Positions 42,250 through 51,473 of a stretch of DNA of 64,000 nucleotides are shown piece after piece; within the stretch, counting starts at the first letter, position 1, and the number at the start of each line of letters is the position of its first letter. The notes below the pieces were generated by a model that saw nothing but the letters and a program-made list of their open reading frames with translations, was not told the DNA's origin and did no database searches. Made by a program: the position numbers and the translations under genes. Source of the DNA: Streptomyces prunicolor NBRC 13075 (lineage in GTDB: Bacteria; Actinomycetota; Actinomycetes; Streptomycetales; Streptomycetaceae); contig NZ_BARF01000003.1 of NCBI RefSeq assembly GCF_000367365.1, positions 85,527-149,526 on the forward strand, read 5' to 3'.

Positions 42250-42453
42250 CGGCGGCTCCGGTGATGGACGACGGGACGCGGCATGCTGCCGGGCGGGCCC
42301 CGCACCGAGAGGCCGGTTCGCGGGTTTCCGGGCCGGGCGCGCGGGAGGTGCGGTAGGGCACCGGCCGGCGTCACCCGAACGGCGTGGCACTGCTCGCGGA
42401 CGCGGGCGACTGGGGATGCCCTGGCATTCACGGCGTCGGCGGAGGAGGAGCGG

Positions 42454-43755
42454 GTGGTGGAGAGCGGCGCCGGGGAGTTGGAGCGGCTGCGGGCGCGGGT
42501 GGCCGTACTGGAGGCGGAGCGGCGGCCGCGGCACCGGGTGCGTTCGCTGGTCGCCGTGGTCCTGGTGGTCGTGGGGTGCGTGCTCGCGCCGTTGGGAGTG
42601 GTGGCCGCGTGGACAGCGGACACGGTGGGGGACACGGACCGCTATGTGAAGACGGTCGCGCCGCTCGCCTCCGACCCGGACATCCGGAACGCCGTCGCGA
42701 ACCGGGTGACCTCGGCCGTGATGGACCACCTCGACCTCACCGCCCTGCTGTCCGGTGCGGCGCCCGACCAACGCCCGCTGCTGGAAAAGGCGTTGGGCGC
42801 GCTGGGCGGTTCGCTGGAGGACTCGGTCCGCGCCTTCGTCCACGACAAGGCGCAGGCGGTCGCCGCGTCGCGCGCCTTCGCCACGATCTGGAAGGACGCC
42901 AACCGCCGTGTCCACAGCACTGTGGAGAAAGCCCTGACCGGCAGTGGCGGTGGTGCGGTACGACTCGACGACGGCGCGGTGACGCTCGACGTGGGCCCCG
43001 TGGTGGACCAGGTGAAACAGCGGCTGGTCGATGAGGGGATGACGGTCGCCGGGAAGATCCCCGAGCTCCACACGTCGATCACGCTCCTCAAGAGCGACGA
43101 CCTCGACACGTACAAGACGTACTTCCGGATCCTCCAACTCGCCGGTACCTGGCTGCCGTTCGTCGCGGTGGTGCTGGTCGCGGCGGGCGTCCTGCTGGCG
43201 GCACGGAGACGGCGCGCGCTGGTGACCGGCGCGCTGGGCGTGGCCGCCGCGACCGCCCTGCTCGGCATCGCGCTACGGGTCTTCCGCGCCGTCTACCTCG
43301 ACGCGCTCCCGGCGGGAGTGTCACCGGCCGCCGCGGCCGCGGTGTACGACGCGCTGACCCGGTTTCTCTTCACGACCGTGCGGATGGTCGTGGCGCTGGG
43401 CGTGGTGGTCGCGCTGGGCGCCTGGCTGACCGGTCCCGGGCGCCGGGCCGGTCTCGTACAGAGGCTGTGGACGTCCGGGATCGGGGCGGTGCGGGCGGTG
43501 GCCGACGGGGCGGGGTTGCGGACGGGGCCGGTGGGGCCGTTCGTGCGCCGGTTCCGGGTGTGGATCGGCTGGGTGCTGGTGGGCGCGGCGCTGCTGGCGT
43601 ATCTGCTGTGGTCGCGTCCGACGGGGTGGGTGGTCGTCGGACTGGGGCTGGCGGTGCTGTTCGCGCTGGCGGTGGTGGAGTTCCTGGCGGCGGAACCGGA
43701 GGAGGGGCCGGGGCCCGGGCCGGGGGGCGCTTCGGGTGTCACCCGTACGGCGTAA
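42454..43755 (+). CDS. Hypothetical membrane protein (paralogue of 6382-7419)
   Basis: About 433 residues from GTG 42454 or 42457 (GGAGGAG upstream). A short coiled-coil N-terminus (ELERLRARVAVLEAER) is followed by a membrane helix, an extracytoplasmic domain (DRYVKTVAPLASDPDIRN, FVHDKAQAVAASRAFATIW), three helices, and two more helices near the C-terminus absent from the paralogue. Function unknown. Confidence 0.8.
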   Translation: MVESGAGELERLRARVAVLEAERRPRHRVRSLVAVVLVVVGCVLAPLGVVAAWTADTVGDTDRYVKTVAPLASDPDIRNAVANRVTSAVMDHLDLTALLSGAAPDQRPLLEKALGALGGSLEDSVRAFVHDKAQAVAASRAFATIWKDANRRVHSTVEKALTGSGGGAVRLDDGAVTLDVGPVVDQVKQRLVDEGMTVAGKIPELHTSITLLKSDDLDTYKTYFRILQLAGTWLPFVAVVLVAAGVLLAARRRRALVTGALGVAAATALLGIALRVFRAVYLDALPAGVSPAAAAAVYDALTRFLFTTVRMVVALGVVVALGAWLTGPGRRAGLVQRLWTSGIGAVRAVADGAGLRTGPVGPFVRRFRVWIGWVLVGAALLAYLLWSRPTGWVVVGLGLAVLFALAVVEFLAAEPEEGPGPGPGGASGVTRTA

Positions 43756-43827
43756 TCCCCCTGGTGGAGGCAGCGCCCCGGCCGGATGGTCGAAGCACCA
43801 CACACCACAGAGAGGTGGGGTACGGCC

Positions 43828-44355
43828 ATGACCCAGCAGCCGCACTCGACGCAGCAGCCGCACTCGCCGTCCGCAGGCGGCGAGGAGAAGCCCCCGGCCT
43901 GGAACGACTCCGGCGGACGTCCCGGCCAGGCCCCCGGCACCCGGGGCTACGGCCCGTCGTCGTCCGGCGGCGGTCTCGCGGCCGGCGGCGCGGTCTTCGC
44001 CGGTGTCCTGATGCTGATGAACGGCGTCATCGCCATCCTCCAGGGCATCTCCGCGCTGGCCAAGGACGACGTGTACGCCCGCGTCGGCGACTACATCTAC
44101 AGCATCAACCTCACCGGCTGGGGCGTCATCCTGATCTGCCTCGGCGCCGTGGGCGTGCTCACCGGCTGGGGCATCCTCAGCGGCATGGGCTGGGCCCGCG
44201 TCTGCGGCATCGTCCTCGCGAGCCTCAGCGCGATCCTCCAGTTCATGTTCCTCCCGTACGCGCCGGTCTGGTCGGTCATCATGATCGCGGTCGACGTGTT
44301 CGTGATCTGGGCACTGGCGGTGTACAGCCCGGCGCGGGACGGCGCGCGGCAGTAG
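43828..44355 (+). CDS. DUF7144 family membrane protein
   Basis: 175 residues: a Gln/Pro/Gly-rich N-terminus (repeat TQQPHS) and four membrane helices with GGAVFAGVLMLMNGVIAILQ, LTGWGVILICLGAVGVLTGW and SVIMIAVDVFVIWALAVY, typical of the DUF7144 (SPW-like) proteins. AGAGAGGTGG precedes ATG 43828. Confidence 0.88.
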   Translation: MTQQPHSTQQPHSPSAGGEEKPPAWNDSGGRPGQAPGTRGYGPSSSGGGLAAGGAVFAGVLMLMNGVIAILQGISALAKDDVYARVGDYIYSINLTGWGVILICLGAVGVLTGWGILSGMGWARVCGIVLASLSAILQFMFLPYAPVWSVIMIAVDVFVIWALAVYSPARDGARQ

Positions 44356-44384
44356 GGCGGCGGCGGGACAGAGGTAGGCCAGTT

Positions 44385-44426
44385 CGGGCGCCGGGGTTCT
44401 TACGAAACAAGGACGTCCGGCGCCCG
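44385..44426. terminator. Possible terminator
   Basis: Perfect 10-bp arms CGGGCGCCGG and CCGGCGCCCG are separated by 22 nt, just after the DUF7144 gene and before the response regulator. Confidence 0.4.
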
Positions 44427-44476
44427 GAGCCGGTGCGGGGCGGCATCGGCGGGGGGTGGGGTGCGAGGCTGGCCCC

Positions 44477-45214
44477 ATGCAGCAGTCGTACGAGAAGGCC
44501 GGGAAGGTCGACGGGGCGGTCGGTGCCCGGGTGCTGGTCGTCGACGACGATCCGACCGTCGCCGAGGTCGTCTCCGGGTATCTCGACCGGGCCGGGTATG
44601 TCGTGGAGCGGGCCGCGGACGGGCCGGAGGCGCTGGCCCGGGCGGACGCCCACTGGCCCGACCTGGTGGTGCTCGATCTGATGCTGCCGGGGATGGACGG
44701 GCTGGAGGTCTGCCGGCGGATGCGCGGGCGCGGGCCCGTGCCGGTGATCATGCTGACCGCCCGGGGCGACGAGGACGACCGGATCCTGGGCCTGGAGGTC
44801 GGGGCCGACGACTACGTCACCAAGCCCTTCAGCCCGCGCGAACTGGTGCTGCGGGTCGAGTCGGTGCTGCGGCGCTCCCGATCGCCGGTCGGATCCGCCG
44901 CACCGCTGAGCGCCGGGGGACTGGCGGTCGATCCCGCCGCCCGCCGGGCCAGCAAGGACGGCACCGAACTCACCCTCACCCACCGGGAGTTCGACCTGCT
45001 CACCTTCTTTCTCCGCCATCCGGGGCGGGTGTACGGGCGCGAGGACCTGATGCGCGAGGTGTGGGGGTGGGACTTCGGCGATCTGTCGACCGTCACCGTG
45101 CATGTACGGCGGCTGCGCGGAAAGGTCGAGGACGATCCGGGGCGGCCGCGGTTCATCCAGACGGTGTGGGGGATCGGGTACCGCTTCGATCCCACCGGCA
45201 CCGAGGAGGCCTGA
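44477..45214 (+). CDS. OmpR-family response regulator
   Basis: 245 residues: receiver domain (VLVVDDDPTVAEV, phospho-Asp in LVVLDLMLPGMDG about residue 70, Lys in YVTKPFSP) and a winged-helix output domain (LTLTHREFDLLTFFLRHPGR, TVTVHVRRLRGKVEDDPGRP). GAGGCT lies 8 nt before the ATG, which fits a leaderless mRNA. The histidine kinase gene follows by 6 nt. Confidence 0.95.
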   Translation: MQQSYEKAGKVDGAVGARVLVVDDDPTVAEVVSGYLDRAGYVVERAADGPEALARADAHWPDLVVLDLMLPGMDGLEVCRRMRGRGPVPVIMLTARGDEDDRILGLEVGADDYVTKPFSPRELVLRVESVLRRSRSPVGSAAPLSAGGLAVDPAARRASKDGTELTLTHREFDLLTFFLRHPGRVYGREDLMREVWGWDFGDLSTVTVHVRRLRGKVEDDPGRPRFIQTVWGIGYRFDPTGTEEA

Positions 45215-45220
45215 CCGGTC

Positions 45221-46333
45221 ATGCGTGACGCCTTCCTCATCGCCCTGTTCGCCTTTCTCGGAGCCGCTGCCGCCGGAGTGCTCGGTGCCGGTGCCCTGTG
45301 GCTGCTGCGGCGACGGTCGCTCACCGCTTCCGTGTCCGTCGTCGCCGCGGTCGCGGTGACCGCGATGCTCGCCGGGACGCTCGCCGTGGCACAGGCGATG
45401 TTCCTGTCCCGGCACGATCTGTCCGTGGTCACCACCGTGGTCGCGATGGCCGCCGTCGTCTCCCTCCTCACCGCCCTGCTGCTCGGCCGCTGGGTCGTCG
45501 CCCGCAGCCGTGAACTCGCCCTCGCCGCCCGGGACTTCGGCGACGGCGGCGACTACTCCGCCCCCGCACGTCCCGCCACCGCCGAACTCGCCGACGTCAG
45601 CCGGGAGTTGGCCGCCACCAGCGCCAAGCTCGCCGAATCCCGGGACCGCGAGCGCGCGTTGGAGTCCTCGCGCCGGGAACTCGTCGCCTGGATCTCGCAC
45701 GATCTGCGCACCCCGCTGGCCGGTCTCCGCGCGATGTCCGAGGCCCTGGAGGACGGCGTCGCCGCCGACCCCGCCCGCTACCTCCGCCAGATCCGCACCG
45801 AGGTGGAACGCCTCAACGACATGGTCGGCGACCTCTTCGAACTCTCCCGCATCCACGCCGGCTCCCTCGCCCTCACCCGCTCCCGCATGTCCCTCTACGA
45901 CCTGATCGGCGACGCCCTCGCCGGCGCGGACCCGCTCGCGCGCGAGTACGGCGTACGGCTGGTCGGCGACCGGATCGAACCGGTGCCGGTCGAGGTGGAC
46001 GGCAAGGAGATGAGCAGGGTGCTGGGGAATCTGCTGGTCAACGCGATTCGCCGGACGCCGACCGACGGCACGGTGGCCGTCGCCGCCGAGCGGACCGCCG
46101 AGGGTGTCGTCCTGTCCGTGACGGACGGCTGCGGTGGCATCCCCGAGGACGATCTCCCGCGTGTCTTCGACACCGGGTGGCGTGGCACGCACGCCCGTAC
46201 CCCGCCCGCCGGGGCCGGGCTGGGGCTCGCGATCGTGCGCGGGATCGTCGAGGCGCACCAGGGACGGGCCGCCGTACGGAATGTGTCGGGCGGCTGCCGG
46301 TTCGAGGTGACGCTGCCCGCGGCGGAGGTGTGA
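45221..46333 (+). CDS. Sensor histidine kinase
   Basis: 370 residues with two or three N-terminal membrane helices, a HAMP-like segment, a HisKA domain with phospho-acceptor His in [18 protein letters not shown], and HATPase motifs N ([15 protein letters not shown]), G1 ([13 protein letters not shown]) and G2 ([18 protein letters not shown]). The sensor loop is very short, suggesting a membrane-internal signal. Cognate partner of the regulator at 44477. Confidence 0.95.
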   Translation: MRDAFLIALFAFLGAAAAGVLGAGALWLLRRRSLTASVSVVAAVAVTAMLAGTLAVAQAMFLSRHDLSVVTTVVAMAAVVSLLTALLLGRWVVARSRELALAARDFGDGGDYSAPARPATAELADVSRELAATSAKLAESRDRERALESSRRELVAWISHDLRTPLAGLRAMSEALEDGVAADPARYLRQIRTEVERLNDMVGDLFELSRIHAGSLALTRSRMSLYDLIGDALAGADPLAREYGVRLVGDRIEPVPVEVDGKEMSRVLGNLLVNAIRRTPTDGTVAVAAERTAEGVVLSVTDGCGGIPEDDLPRVFDTGWRGTHARTPPAGAGLGLAIVRGIVEAHQGRAAVRNVSGGCRFEVTLPAAEV

Positions 46334-46402
46334 GCCGACCGACCCAGGGCGGACCTGCGGGGTGAACCCCTGGGTCAGGTCACGAGGTCACGGGCCGCGA
46401 GG

Positions 46403-46768
46403 TCACACGTGGCCTATGCCGCCGCCCCCGAAGGAACCACTCCTCCCCGGCAGCCACCGCAGCCGGCTCTGGTCCTTGCCCGTTCTGGTCCCGGAGTGGT
46501 GGAGCTGGTACGGCATCAACCGCTCCTTCTCCTCCGAGGCGACGGGCATCTCGTCGGGCTCCCGCATCTCGCGCATCTCGTGGACGGCGCCGCCCGCGGG
46601 GAGGTGGGGCTGCTCCTCGGGGAGCGGCCGTGGAAGTTCCTGGTCCCGGACCTTCATGCCGAAATGGATGGCCCAGACCAGCGCGCCCACGATCAGCAGG
46701 CCACCGAGAAAGGCGGCGCCCACGTCGAGCGTGTTGTGCGACGCGGCCAGCAGTTCGTACGTTGCCAT
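46403..46768 (-). CDS. DUF6479 family membrane protein
   Basis: 121 residues. One N-terminal helix (VGAAFLGGLLIVGALVWAIH) precedes a hydrophilic Glu/Pro/Arg-rich tail with HEMREMREPDEMP. Family DUF6479 by recall. It starts 16 nt after the FAD monooxygenase stop on the same strand, so the two are probably co-transcribed. Confidence 0.75.
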   Translation of the reverse strand: MATYELLAASHNTLDVGAAFLGGLLIVGALVWAIHFGMKVRDQELPRPLPEEQPHLPAGGAVHEMREMREPDEMPVASEEKERLMPYQLHHSGTRTGKDQSRLRWLPGRSGSFGGGGIGHV

Positions 46769-46784
46769 GCTCATACTCCGAGTA

Positions 46785-48344
46785 TCACTCGTTCGGGGTG
46801 AATGTGGTGATCTGAGACAGATAGTTCGTGACGTCCGCCAGGTCCCGGGTGAACAGCGCTATGTGGTTGTCGGGGCGAATCAGGACGAGGGCGGGGGCGG
46901 AGGTCTCGATGCCGTACGCGTGTCGGGCGTGCCCCTCGTGGTCGTGCAGGTCGCCATTGCCGTCGCCGCCGTCCACCGTGAACGCCTGGAGCAGGTCATC
47001 GCGCCCGCCCGCCAACTTGCCGACCGCGTCCGCGACTTCGGTGCCGAAGCCGAGCAGGGTGAAGCGTGGGTCCGCGTACACCTGGAAGAGCCGGATCGGC
47101 CGGCCGGAGGCGTCCAGGCAGGGGGCGTCGGGGGCGCGGTCGCCGGGGCGCAGGACGGCGGGGTCGCCGGTGGTGGCGGGAGCGGCGAGGGAGCTCCAGC
47201 GGTAGCCCGTGCCCATCGGGGGCGGGGCCGCTGCCTCCACGCCGGTGCCGGGTTCCTTGACCGCTTCGCGTACCTGGGCGTACAGGTCGCTGGTGATGCC
47301 CAGGGTCCAGGCGGCCACCGGGAGGCGCTCCTCCTCGTAGGTGTCCAGGAGCCCGGGGCCTGCCTGCCCGGCGGTCGCGAGGGCCAGTTTCCAGCCCAGG
47401 TTGTAGGCGTCCTGGATGCCGGTGTTCATGCCGAGTCCGCCGGCGATCGGGTGGATGTGGGCGGCGTCCCCGGCCAGGAAGACCCGGCCGACGCGCATCC
47501 GGTCGACCATGCGGACGTTGACCCGCCAGAGGGAGAGCCAGGTCGGGTCGGTCAGCGTGATGCCGGGTACCTGTGCGTACCGGTCGAAGATCCGCTGGAA
47601 ACCCTCCAGCGACGGCGGCAATGGGGCGCCGCCCGCGTTTAGTTCGGGGCCGGCCTGGAACTGGAAGGAGTTCGTGCCGGGCATGGGGCAGAGCATCACT
47701 CCGCTCCCGTCCGACGCGAACCACTGATGCCAGACGTCTCGGCTGATCCCCTCGGCCTCGACGTCACCGACGACCATCGACTGGGTCTCGTCCGTCGTAC
47801 CGTCGAAACGCACCCCCATCGCCTTGCGCACCCGGCTGCGCCCGCCGTCGCAGCCGACGAGATGGCCGGACCTGATGCGCTCGCCGTCGACGAGGACGGC
47901 GGTGACACCGTCCTCGTCCTGCTCGAACCCGGTGACCTCCGTGCCGCCTTCGACGCGGACCCCGAACTCGGCGAGCCGTTCGCGCAGGAGTTCCTCCACC
48001 TGCCACTGCCCTATGAGGACCCCCCGCTCGTACGGCGCGGCGGGTGTGGGGCGGGTGTCCGCGAAGGGGTCGGTGTCGTTCACCTGCGCGCCGTCGAAAT
48101 ACTTGCGGAACGGCAGTCGGGTCGTCCCGGTGGCGAGGACGCGCTCGGTGACACCGACGTCCTCCAGGACCTCCAGCGTGCGCGGCTGGAGGCCCTTGCC
48201 CCGGGATTCCCGGTGCGGGGCCGGGGCCGCGTCCACGATCCGCACCTCCGCACCGCGCCGGGCCAGCTCGATGGCAAGGGTGAGGCCGGTGGGTCCGGCG
48301 CCCACGATCAGTACACCCTCGCTCGGTACAGCGCCGTCGGTCAT
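46785..48344 (-). CDS. FAD-dependent monooxygenase (class A)
   Basis: 519 residues: VLIVGAGPTGLTLAIELARR (FAD site), HLVGCDGGRSRVRKAMG (DG motif), RVFLAGDAAHIHPIAGGLGM (GD motif), and a C-terminal thioredoxin-like extension (FQVYADPRFTLLGFG). Related to aromatic-polyketide and drug-hydroxylating flavoproteins. ATG 48344 has GAGAGGGG upstream. It is divergent from a TetR gene, its likely repressor. Confidence 0.93.
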   Translation of the reverse strand: MTDGAVPSEGVLIVGAGPTGLTLAIELARRGAEVRIVDAAPAPHRESRGKGLQPRTLEVLEDVGVTERVLATGTTRLPFRKYFDGAQVNDTDPFADTRPTPAAPYERGVLIGQWQVEELLRERLAEFGVRVEGGTEVTGFEQDEDGVTAVLVDGERIRSGHLVGCDGGRSRVRKAMGVRFDGTTDETQSMVVGDVEAEGISRDVWHQWFASDGSGVMLCPMPGTNSFQFQAGPELNAGGAPLPPSLEGFQRIFDRYAQVPGITLTDPTWLSLWRVNVRMVDRMRVGRVFLAGDAAHIHPIAGGLGMNTGIQDAYNLGWKLALATAGQAGPGLLDTYEEERLPVAAWTLGITSDLYAQVREAVKEPGTGVEAAAPPPMGTGYRWSSLAAPATTGDPAVLRPGDRAPDAPCLDASGRPIRLFQVYADPRFTLLGFGTEVADAVGKLAGGRDDLLQAFTVDGGDGNGDLHDHEGHARHAYGIETSAPALVLIRPDNHIALFTRDLADVTNYLSQITTFTPNE

Positions 48345-48417
48345 GGCGGCCCCTCTCGTCGTCGTGTATCCATGGAACATCGCCCGACGAGAAAATGCAA
48401 CCAGGTCTCAGAAGTTT

Positions 48418-48456
48418 CTCGGACTCAAAAGTTCTCCGGTCTCATTCGAGTCCGAG
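48418..48456. promoter_or_regulatory. Operator region between monooxygenase and TetR
   Basis: Perfect 9-nt arms CTCGGACTC (48418-48426) and GAGTCCGAG (48448-48456) flank a second CTCCGGTCTCA motif that resembles the left arm. TAAGCT at 48471 is the probable TetR -10, giving a leaderless transcript at ATG 48484. Confidence 0.65.
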
Positions 48457-48483
48457 CCTCATCTCTCGTGTAAGCTGTGCGGC

Positions 48484-49131
48484 ATGGACGAACCCACCGG
48501 TCTGCGCGAGCGCAAGAAGGAACGCACGCGGAACCTCATCGCTCAGGAAGCCCTGCGTCTCTTTCGCGCCCAGGGTTTCGACGAGGTGTCCGTCGTCGAG
48601 ATCGCGGCGGCGGCCGAGGTCTCCAAGGCCACGCTGTTCCGGTACTTCCCGACCAAGGAGGACCTGGTCCTGCACCGCTTCGCCGACCACCTCGGCGAGG
48701 CGGCCCGGGTGGTGCGGGAGCGCCCGGCCGGTCTGACCCCGACCGCGGCCCTGCGCGACCACTTCCTGGCCGGACTCGCCGCCCGGAACCCGATCACCGG
48801 CCTGAACGACCACCCCGAGGTGCTGTCCTTCCAGGACCTCATCTACCGCACGCCCAGCCTCCACACCGGCATGAGACAGCGGTACACCAGCCAGGACATC
48901 GACGCGCTCGCGGACGCCCTGCCGGCCGGCGGCGGCTCCGGCTCCGGCGGTACGCCACCGATCGTCAGACGCCTGGCCGCGGCCCATCTGATCGCCGTAC
49001 AGCAGGAGTTGGGGCAGGAGAACTGGCGGACGATCACGTCGGGACGGACCGCCGACGAGGCGTACGACGACGCGGTCGCGGCCGCGGAGGGGGCGTACGG
49101 GCAGCTCATGACGGGGCTGGACGGGGAGTAG
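48484..49131 (+). CDS. TetR family regulator
   Basis: 215 residues: RKKERTRNLIAQEALRLFRA then VEIAAAAEVSKATLFRYFPT forms the HTH. The ligand domain ends YDDAVAAAEGAYGQLMTGL. The likely leaderless mRNA and divergent operator imply autoregulation and control of the flavin monooxygenase. Confidence 0.93.
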   Translation: MDEPTGLRERKKERTRNLIAQEALRLFRAQGFDEVSVVEIAAAAEVSKATLFRYFPTKEDLVLHRFADHLGEAARVVRERPAGLTPTAALRDHFLAGLAARNPITGLNDHPEVLSFQDLIYRTPSLHTGMRQRYTSQDIDALADALPAGGGSGSGGTPPIVRRLAAAHLIAVQQELGQENWRTITSGRTADEAYDDAVAAAEGAYGQLMTGLDGE

Positions 49132-49147
49132 CCGGCGCCCACGCGAA

Positions 49148-49188
49148 CAGCCCCGCCCCGAGGACACATGGTCCTCGAAGCGGGGCTG
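49148..49188. terminator. Terminator hairpin
   Basis: An 18-nt arm pair (CAGCCCCGCCCCGAGGAC against GTCCTCGAAGCGGGGCTG, two internal mismatches) closes the loop ACATG, between convergent gene ends. Confidence 0.8.
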
Positions 49189-49228
49189 CCCCGCACCCGG
49201 TGAACCCCAACGCCTGGGGAAACAGGTA

Positions 49229-51190
49229 CTAGTTGGAGAAGTACAGGTACTTCCAGTCGCTGTACGTCGTCGAGTTGACGCTGTCACCGGACGAACCGTT
49301 GATGTACGCGGCCCGGATGCGGGCCTTGATGCCGGACTCGCCGGGGGCGCCGAGGTTCACGGCGGCCTTGCCGTTCGTGCCCAGGCCGAAGTACTCCGAG
49401 TCGGAGGAGTACCACTGGCCCTGGTAGTAGACCTGCAGGTCGAGCCGCTCCTGGCGGTTCTTGTAGTAGGTCATCGTCGTCGTGATGATCGGCGCGGAGT
49501 TCTTGTGGAACCAGTAGTACGAGGTCGAGCCGATCTTCGCCTTCTTGTAGTGCTTGGTGATCGCGGTGGAGACCTTGACCTTGGCGTACGCCGTGGCCTT
49601 CACCGTCTTGGACGCGTTGCGGGCGTCACCGGCGAAGACCGCGCTGACGGCGGTGTCGCGGGTCATGTCCACGGTCACCGTGATGTTGCCGCTGGAGTTG
49701 ACCTTGCCGGTCTTGACCAGCTTCTTCGGCTTGTCGGCGCCGAAGGGGTCCGAGTAGATCGCGACCGTGCGGTTCTTGTACGTCTTGCCGAGGTGCGCGG
49801 TGAACTTCACGTCGGCGCCGTACGCGTACAGCTTGCCGTTGTTGTTCAGGCTCAGGCTCGTCGCCGAGCGGGAGACGGCGACCTTGTCGGAGGCGCTGAC
49901 CGCCGCGTGCCCGGAGTCGCCCGCGTAGCTCACCTTGTACGTGACCGTGCCGCCGGCCGGCGGGGTGTCCGTGAAGGAGTAGGTGCCGTTCGACTTCACC
50001 GTGACGGCGGGCAGCGCCTTGCCCTTCGTGGACTCCAGGTCGGTGCGCGTGACCTGGAGCTTGGCTCCGGCGGGCAGCGCGAACGTCGCCGAGAGCTTGC
50101 CGGTGACGGTGAGCTTCTTGGCGCGGGCGGCGGAGGAGGGGGCGTTGACCGTGAGGGTCGGGACGTTCTTCTCGGGGTCGGTCAGCGCCTTGAGGGTGTA
50201 GCCGCCGGTGGACGTCTGGGCCAGCACGAAGACGCGGGACGCGTCGGGAGCCCAGGTCAGGTCGGCCGTGCCGTAGGAGCCGACGCTGTACGTGTGGACG
50301 GGCTTCGTGCCGCTCGGACGGTACGTCGTGACCGTGTTGCCGCTCGCCTGCGCGACGAATCCGTCCCGGGCGACGTCGGCCCGCTCGGCGGCCGGGAAGG
50401 GGCTGGTCGCCTGGGTGAACGTGCCGCCCGCGTAGGCGTCCACCACGTGGCCGTTGACCAGTACCTGGTCCGCGCCGGCGACGAGGTCGAGGTCGGCGAT
50501 GCCGCTGTTGAGCGTGTAGTCGCCGAAGTACCAGGCGGTGAGCGCGGGCGTGCCGCTCGACACGTCGACCACGGCCATCGAGTCCGTGGAGTCGCCGCCG
50601 GTCTGGCCGATGGCCAGGACACCGGGCCGCAGCGGGTCGGTGTCCAGCAGCGCCGGGCCCCAGAGACCCACCGAGGTGCCCTCGGTCGGGAACTGCGTCA
50701 GCGTCACCGGGTCGGTGCCGCTCGCCGGGTCCACCGAGGGATCCACGGAACCCAGGTCGCCGTCCCACTGGTCGCCGTAGGTGAACCAGAGCCTGCCCGC
50801 GGTGAAGGCGAGGTAGCGCGGGCCGGTGTCGGTGGCCACCGGATAGCGGGCCTTCACATCGAGGGTGGCCGGGTCGAGCGCCACGATCTCGTGCGTGCCC
50901 TGGGCCGCCGCGTACAGGGTGCTTTCGTCGTCGGACAGGACCAGGTCGGAGACCCCGCCGATCCCGCCGACCGAGGCGAGGACGTTGCCCGAGTAGTCCG
51001 TGGCCGCGACCGTCCCGGCCGAACGGTCGCCGACGAACACCCGCTTGAGGGCGCCGTCCGCGACGAGACCGCCGGGCGCGGCCACGTTGGCGGTCGCGGC
51101 CGAGGCCGTACCCGTCGCTACGACGCTGAGCGCCGCCGAGCCGAAAAGGACCGCGAGCGCTGTCGCGGTCGAGATGCTGCGCATCCGCAC
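49229..51190 (-). CDS. Secreted beta-propeller protein with Ig-like repeats
   Basis: 653 residues: signal peptide (about 1-34), seven-bladed-type propeller (about 40-320; LSDDESTLYAAAQGTHEIVA, LDPATLDVKARYPV), then Ig-like repeats (about 325-520; AVTVKSNGTYSFTDTPPAGG, YKVSYAGDSGHAAVS) and a Lys/Tyr-rich C-terminal domain (KHYKKAKIGSTSYYWFHKNS). Probably a surface or exported adhesion-type protein. GTG 51190 has GGGGGG 8 nt upstream; ATG 51184 is the alternative. Confidence 0.85.
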   Translation of the reverse strand: MRMRSISTATALAVLFGSAALSVVATGTASAATANVAAPGGLVADGALKRVFVGDRSAGTVAATDYSGNVLASVGGIGGVSDLVLSDDESTLYAAAQGTHEIVALDPATLDVKARYPVATDTGPRYLAFTAGRLWFTYGDQWDGDLGSVDPSVDPASGTDPVTLTQFPTEGTSVGLWGPALLDTDPLRPGVLAIGQTGGDSTDSMAVVDVSSGTPALTAWYFGDYTLNSGIADLDLVAGADQVLVNGHVVDAYAGGTFTQATSPFPAAERADVARDGFVAQASGNTVTTYRPSGTKPVHTYSVGSYGTADLTWAPDASRVFVLAQTSTGGYTLKALTDPEKNVPTLTVNAPSSAARAKKLTVTGKLSATFALPAGAKLQVTRTDLESTKGKALPAVTVKSNGTYSFTDTPPAGGTVTYKVSYAGDSGHAAVSASDKVAVSRSATSLSLNNNGKLYAYGADVKFTAHLGKTYKNRTVAIYSDPFGADKPKKLVKTGKVNSSGNITVTVDMTRDTAVSAVFAGDARNASKTVKATAYAKVKVSTAITKHYKKAKIGSTSYYWFHKNSAPIITTTMTYYKNRQERLDLQVYYQGQWYSSDSEYFGLGTNGKAAVNLGAPGESGIKARIRAAYINGSSGDSVNSTTYSDWKYLYFSN

Positions 51191-51351
51191 GTGCTGTTCC
51201 CCCCACAAGGAAAACCGGTCCGGGGACCGGGAGTTGAGAGCGCCGCGCAACACCCGGACGTGACCGCGGATGAGAGACGCGGTGACGCGCGGGGCGCGGC
51301 TGCTGAGAGCAGCGTATGACATGGCTGTGACATGTGGGAAAGGGGTTAAGA

Positions 51352-51410
51352 GGTTGGGGAGAGGAGTTGAGGGTTCGGGGAGAGGAGTTGAGGATCTGGG
51401 GAGAGGGGAT
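51352..51410. repeat. Three 21-nt G-rich tandem repeats
   Basis: Units of the form GGGGAGAGGAGTTGAGG recur three times with a 21-nt period in the divergent region before the gene at 51474. Strong purine asymmetry on the plus strand. Confidence 0.7.
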
Positions 51411-51473
51411 GCGGGGTTGCCGTGTACGCGCGTTGTTTGGGAGGCTCTCGCTCGCCATGACGAGGGGGCGTTG

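Noticed and set aside
42384..43034. Gly/Arg-rich plus-strand frame overlapping the membrane protein
   Set aside because: Shadow frame; the membrane protein has a paralogue and a ribosome site.
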